Positions 59,731-64,000 of a stretch of 64,000 nucleotides of DNA are shown piece by piece (position 1 is the first letter of the stretch; each line of letters starts with the position of its first letter). The notes beneath the pieces were generated by a model. That model did no database searches. It worked only from the letters and a program-made list of their open reading frames with translations, and was not told where the DNA came from. The stretch is taken from contig NZ_CP048796.1 of NCBI RefSeq assembly GCF_010748935.1, positions 2,235,001-2,299,000 of the forward strand, given 5' to 3'. The translations under genes were made by a program, and so were the position numbers. The DNA comes from Providencia vermicola (GTDB taxonomy: Bacteria > Pseudomonadota > Gammaproteobacteria > Enterobacterales > Enterobacteriaceae).

Positions 59731-60720
59731 ATGTCATTTAATATGATAAGTTTTGATGGTGGAGGCATTAGAGGCTTAATCTCTGCTGTCATTATTAAAA
59801 AGCTAGATGAAAAATACCACATCCTCAATAAAACCAATGCATTTATTGGCACATCGACTGGAGGTATATTAGCTATTGCTCTTGCTAATGAGATCCCTAT
59901 CTCTAAGATCATAGAGAGCTATACTGATAATGCATCCATTATATTTATGCCGAATAATAAATTCTCTGCTGAGGGTTTAATACCTGAAAATATTCTAAGT
60001 CTATTCCACAGTAAATATACTCATGTTGGAATGAAGAAAATTTTCAATCGCTTTTTTGGTGAAAAAAAGCTCTCTGAATCAAAAAAAATCATTATCGTTA
60101 ACACTGCGCAGTTACTAAATACGACTAAACAAGGCTGGGAACCGGTAATTTTATCTAATTGCGTTGATAATATTTATAAAAATATCAAAATGATTGATGC
60201 TGCATTAGCCACGGCAGCAGCACCAACTTATTTTCCACCCTATCGTATAGATGAAAATAATTTAGGTTATTGTGTGGATGGTGGCGTTTTCGCGAATAAT
60301 CCAACCACGATCGCCATCAGTGAAATCATCTCACAACAGTTAGTCTCTAGCCTGAGTGAGCTTTGTGTACTATCAATAGGAACCGGATATAAAGCCACAG
60401 GAATACCATTAATAGAAATGAGTAATCCTCTCAACGTAGGGGCAAATTTTTGGTTGCTACCTCATATCCATAAAGGACAAAAAAATATAGCGCCATTTTC
60501 AATTTTACAATTGATCTTAGACACCTCTTCTGAAATTGTTACCAAACAAGGTTCCCAATTATTAAAAGATAATTTTAAAAGAGTTAACCCCACATTGAGT
60601 AAAGATATTCAATTAGATGATTGGCACAGTATAAACTTAATATTAACAGAAACTGATAACTACCTTTTAAGTCAAGAATGGGAAGAGGTCTGTAACTGGG
60701 TTCAAGACAGATGGAAATAA
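59731..60720 (+). CDS. Patatin-like phospholipase
   Basis: 329 aa, cytosolic (no signal peptide). Oxyanion-hole motif SFDGGGIRGLISA (about residues 8-20), nucleophile elbow FIGTSTGGILAIAL (Ser about 46), catalytic Asp in CVDGGVFANNP (about 185). Related enzymes include plant patatin, ExoU and CapV of CBASS defence. It hydrolyses acyl chains from phospholipids. No cyclase gene of CBASS type is nearby. Ribosome-binding site AGAAAGG. Paired with the helical protein upstream; convergent with the AAA+/repeat gene. Confidence 0.9.
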   Translation: MSFNMISFDGGGIRGLISAVIIKKLDEKYHILNKTNAFIGTSTGGILAIALANEIPISKIIESYTDNASIIFMPNNKFSAEGLIPENILSLFHSKYTHVGMKKIFNRFFGEKKLSESKKIIIVNTAQLLNTTKQGWEPVILSNCVDNIYKNIKMIDAALATAAAPTYFPPYRIDENNLGYCVDGGVFANNPTTIAISEIISQQLVSSLSELCVLSIGTGYKATGIPLIEMSNPLNVGANFWLLPHIHKGQKNIAPFSILQLILDTSSEIVTKQGSQLLKDNFKRVNPTLSKDIQLDDWHSINLILTETDNYLLSQEWEEVCNWVQDRWK

Positions 60721-60902
60721 TGATCATTTATTATGACTGAAAATTAATCATATGATTAACAGACGATAAATATAACCAATCTCCTATGTTACCCTACTGA
60801 CTACATCAAGTTTACCCTATTCAAATAATCCTTTGTCAATATCAATGACAGTAGTCATGTAGGGCATGCAAATAAATTCACCTCTAGATGATAAATGGCT
60901 GG

Positions 60903-63900
60903 TTATGAATCAGCTTTTCTGCAACTTTCAACCTGTTCTAACTTTCTTTTTATTTCTTCACTCGCATCATCAAATAGCGCCCTTCTGACTGCATTGCTGT
61001 ATTTAGCTCGACAATATGGCATTAAAAGCGTTGAGATCATCCAGTTTCGCACTTCTTCATCAGGATCCTTAGCAAGTGTCAAATAAATATCTTCACTACT
61101 TGTGATGGAAAATATACCGAATAATGTGCTTATTAATTTTTTCCTAATTTCCTTATCAGGATCTTGAACGAGTACTTGCTGAGCTTCTAATGACAATTGA
61201 TTTACGTAGTTAGATTCTTCCATGAGTTTTATTTTGATACTAGCATTAGTCTCTGCCGCTAATTGTGCTTGAATATTCGAGTGCAGACGAGTGTAACCAG
61301 CAAGCGCAAGGCGCACATCAAAATGTGAATCATGAGCGAGTATTTGCTGTACTTCTTCACTTAATGGTGTTCCCATCCAGCTTTCATCACGTTTAGCCAA
61401 CGCAACTCTTACGCTAAGTAAATCGTCTTTCGCTAATATTAGCTGTGCCGCCGGATCTAATTGATCATATGCCGCCAAAAGCTCTCGAATTTCAGGTTCT
61501 TTGTCTCTCGCTAGCATCTCTTGAGTCGTTCGTTTAAGGTAAAACATGATGTTGTTTTTGCCTTTGAGTAAGGTAGCGCGAACGTCTTTTTCTGGAGATT
61601 GGGCAAGTATTATCTGTGAGGATTTATCTAAATCATCGCAGCCAGCTAAAGCTTGACGAACTATAGGTGAAGGATCCCGAGCTAACTGTCGCTGTATTTC
61701 ACTTTCTAGCCATAAATTATTAGTCAGCGCAGCTCTCACTGAGGCAACGGTATCACTCATTAATTTTAGCTTAACGTCATAACAAATATTGTTATTCGCA
61801 GCCAAAATTTCACGTACACTTGCACTTTTATGATTTACAAGCTCTTTCTGTACGATTTTAGATATAGCGGTATTTTTCGCCAGTACTTTGGCTAATTCAA
61901 GTAACTCATCACCTTGTTTTAGTAAAATGAGCTGTAATGCCTCAGGTAATTGCTTGTTACTGGCTAGAGCGAGTTTACTTTTAGAAATAGTATTGGAGGT
62001 TAAACCAAATATATTCATTCTCCCCATCAATGAAGAGTCTGAGTCTTTCCGCCAATCACATATTTGCTCCATCAGACTTTCACCTATTTTAGGGTTTGAC
62101 GCTAATATTTCTCGCACATCTTCTGAGCCTTTTTTGAATAGTCGGAGATACTGCGATTCACTCAATTGTAAGTTATGTGCTAGGCTTTTTTGCACATCCT
62201 CAATATCTTCAATTAATTTATCGGCAACTGAAGGCGTCAATGAAAAATTATCTGCAAGGCGAGTTCGTACTTCTGTATTACTGTTTTCAGATAATAAAGC
62301 TTGTATCGTACTATCAAGGGATGGGTTACTGGCTAAACAAAGCAGAACCTCAGGATCGTCTATTTCTAAAAGTTGCTGCTGTATTATTAGGCTAATACAC
62401 GGATTCCTAGCGAGTGTTTCATATATTTCAGGATCCTGTTCAAATAATATTTGCTGGATTTCATCCTGTAAATTTATTGCACCGGCGAGTGTTTTACGCA
62501 CTCTAGGCTCAGCGTCATCAGCCACATGCTGTTGTATGACAAGCGGTATCTCACGATAGCGATAGCCATATTTCACTAATGTTTCACGGACCTCTGCACT
62601 TTCATCCTTAACTAATATTTCAGCGACCTCTTGTGAGATACTGTTATTCATCGCTAAATCATTACGTACTGGTTCGCAAAGATCTTGTGCCAGTAATATT
62701 TGGGCTTCAATGTTAATTTTTCGATTGCTTGCTAAAGCTCGACGAACATCTTCGAATTGACTTTGACTCAGTATTGATTGGAATTCATCCGGTAAAGTAT
62801 CTAGATGAGAATTACCCGCAAGTTCAATCTGCACTTCTTCTATATCTTGCAGTAATGCTTGTACCGCGGCATGTGACAATGAATTGTGGTTAGCTAATTT
62901 TTTACGCACTTTAACATCAGTATGCTGCGCTAAAATTAACTGTGTTTCAGCTGAAATACTTTCGTTATCAGCCAGAGCTAAAAGAACCTTTGGCTGATCT
63001 TTGATTAGGATTTTCTTCGTTTTATCAGATAGTTTTGACCCACCATCACGACTTGCTAATTTGATACGAATGTCAATATCCCTATCTCGCGCTAAGATTA
63101 GCTGGGCCTCTTCAGTTAGGTCATCGTAATACTCAGTTAATGTTGCTCGAACATCATAAGATTCATCTCGAGCAAGAATTAATTGTACTTCATCTGTCAA
63201 TTCAGCAAATTTAGCTAGAGCCTCGCGGACATCTGAACATGTATCTCGAGCAAGTTGCAATTGCGCCTTCAACGATAAATTATTGTTATGGACTAGGCTG
63301 GTACGTACTTCAATCTCTCTATCTTTAGTTAATAAAAGCTGTTGTTCAGAACTTAGATTTTCATTACGAGCAACTAATTGGCGAATAGTGATATCTTCAT
63401 CCTGTAATAAGCAATCGAGCAATAAATTGTGAGTGCTTTTACTCGCTAGAAGCTTTTTATGCTCCATTGTGAGTTTTAAGCGTTGATATTGTGAGGCCAA
63501 TAAATCATGGGGAGCATGAGGGTGAATACACGCTAAATGCAATAAATCTAGGTCATAGTCTGCTTGCCCTTCTCCTATATTAATTCGCATGCTCAACAGC
63601 CGTTCAGGGCAATTCGGATTTTCGTATACGGCTGTCCTAATTTCTGGTTCAGAATCATTAGCTAACTTCTCTAATAAATCATCGGGGCAATCTTCATTGG
63701 TTGCGACACTTTTACGACGAATAGCATTAGGGTCATCCGCCAGTCTTAGCATCTGTGCAACACTGAGGCCTTCAATTGTCGATGCTGGTTTAAGCTTAAG
63801 TTTTTCAAATAATTCTTCGTATTTAGCAACTTGCTCCCGCAGTGTTTCTCTTAAAGGTACGGTTTGCTCAATAGCAAATTCTAACTCTTTAAAGTTTAAT

Positions 63901-64000
63901 TCTCGGCTATCGAGAAACACGGATTCTTTGGCTTCGTTCACCGCATTTTGAATATCAGCACCTGCAAAATCTCTACACTTAGTAACGAGTTTGCTACGCT
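60903..64000 (-). CDS. AAA+ ATPase fused to a large leucine-rich-variant/HEAT-like repeat array (partial)
   Basis: The open frame runs off the window at 64,000 without a stop, so the start is outside. The first visible part, LVTKCRDFAGADIQNAVNEA and then IEQTVPLRETLREQVAKYEEL, is the C-terminal lid and tail of an AAA+ ATPase (FtsH/SpoVK-like 'GADI..A..EA' motif). After it come more than 30 repeats of about 24 residues with the pattern ILA.D...DVR..LA.N..LS...Q, the LRV type of open-sheet repeat. At least 1030 residues are visible. No transmembrane segment or signal peptide. A GTG at 63,941 could pass as a start, but the in-frame coding sequence continues above it. Function unknown. Confidence 0.85.
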   Translation of the reverse strand, partial: RSKLVTKCRDFAGADIQNAVNEAKESVFLDSRELNFKELEFAIEQTVPLRETLREQVAKYEELFEKLKLKPASTIEGLSVAQMLRLADDPNAIRRKSVATNEDCPDDLLEKLANDSEPEIRTAVYENPNCPERLLSMRINIGEGQADYDLDLLHLACIHPHAPHDLLASQYQRLKLTMEHKKLLASKSTHNLLLDCLLQDEDITIRQLVARNENLSSEQQLLLTKDREIEVRTSLVHNNNLSLKAQLQLARDTCSDVREALAKFAELTDEVQLILARDESYDVRATLTEYYDDLTEEAQLILARDRDIDIRIKLASRDGGSKLSDKTKKILIKDQPKVLLALADNESISAETQLILAQHTDVKVRKKLANHNSLSHAAVQALLQDIEEVQIELAGNSHLDTLPDEFQSILSQSQFEDVRRALASNRKINIEAQILLAQDLCEPVRNDLAMNNSISQEVAEILVKDESAEVRETLVKYGYRYREIPLVIQQHVADDAEPRVRKTLAGAINLQDEIQQILFEQDPEIYETLARNPCISLIIQQQLLEIDDPEVLLCLASNPSLDSTIQALLSENSNTEVRTRLADNFSLTPSVADKLIEDIEDVQKSLAHNLQLSESQYLRLFKKGSEDVREILASNPKIGESLMEQICDWRKDSDSSLMGRMNIFGLTSNTISKSKLALASNKQLPEALQLILLKQGDELLELAKVLAKNTAISKIVQKELVNHKSASVREILAANNNICYDVKLKLMSDTVASVRAALTNNLWLESEIQRQLARDPSPIVRQALAGCDDLDKSSQIILAQSPEKDVRATLLKGKNNIMFYLKRTTQEMLARDKEPEIRELLAAYDQLDPAAQLILAKDDLLSVRVALAKRDESWMGTPLSEEVQQILAHDSHFDVRLALAGYTRLHSNIQAQLAAETNASIKIKLMEESNYVNQLSLEAQQVLVQDPDKEIRKKLISTLFGIFSITSSEDIYLTLAKDPDEEVRNWMISTLLMPYCRAKYSNAVRRALFDDASEEIKRKLEQVESCRKADS

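Noticed and set aside
59731-60720. CBASS defence operon (CapV-type patatin)
   Set aside because: No cyclic-nucleotide synthase, E1/E2 or JAB-like gene is adjacent; the neighbour is a helical protein of another kind.

Overview
The window looks like the replication-terminus region of a Morganellaceae chromosome, most likely Providencia. The protein set and gene order follow the E. coli cysB-acnA-ribA-pgpB-lapAB-pyrF-yciH-osmB, rnb, nth-rsx, ydgJ-add-manA-fumC-tus and ynfLM-mlc-ynfK-ydfG blocks, with local rearrangements. Genus assignment is inference from overall protein character; no search could be run.

Layout. 1-14 kb: sodC, a three-copy repeat carrying LexA-box-like palindromes, a PepO-type M13 peptidase, cysB, acnA, an unrecognised 154-aa gene, hemB, ribA, pgpB, lapA-lapB, pyrF-yciH and osmB. 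14-24 kb: rnb and the nth-rsxEGDCBA electron-transport operon, in which RsxC carries a strongly expanded 41-residue tandem repeat. 24-40 kb: ydgK, ydgJ, a yfeH-type transporter, add, ydgA-like, manA, fumC, tus, a secreted lytic polysaccharide monooxygenase, ynfM/ynfL, mlc, a second bioD, two small secreted proteins and ydfG. 40-61 kb is AT-rich accessory DNA: a secreted PI-PLC-like protein, two secreted phosphodiester-glycosidase (NAGPA-domain) proteins, many gene fragments around the dif site, a deaminase-like toxin tip with a SUKH-type immunity gene, a fimbrial adhesin with a truncated second copy, arsR-arsB, GrpB and GNAT genes, a predicted helical membrane-active protein and a patatin-like phospholipase. 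61-64 kb: a very large repeat protein fused to an AAA+ ATPase end, running off the window.

Chromosome-maintenance signals agree with one another. There are two Tus-binding Ter sites in the same orientation (26,536 and 33,624, the second in the tus promoter region), a XerCD dif site at 47,693-47,720, four MatP matS palindromes, and two KOPS octamers pointing at dif. Both Ter sites are oriented to stop leftward forks that have already passed dif. The window is therefore the fork trap and dimer-resolution zone of the chromosome.

The best candidates for undescribed biology are: the helical protein plus patatin pair beside the convergent AAA+/repeat giant (58.5-64 kb); the group of secreted enzymes predicted to act on phosphodiester-linked glycans or lipids (40.9-45.7 kb); the LexA-box repeat array (0.9-1.2 kb); and a structured intergenic element at 26.8-26.9 kb.
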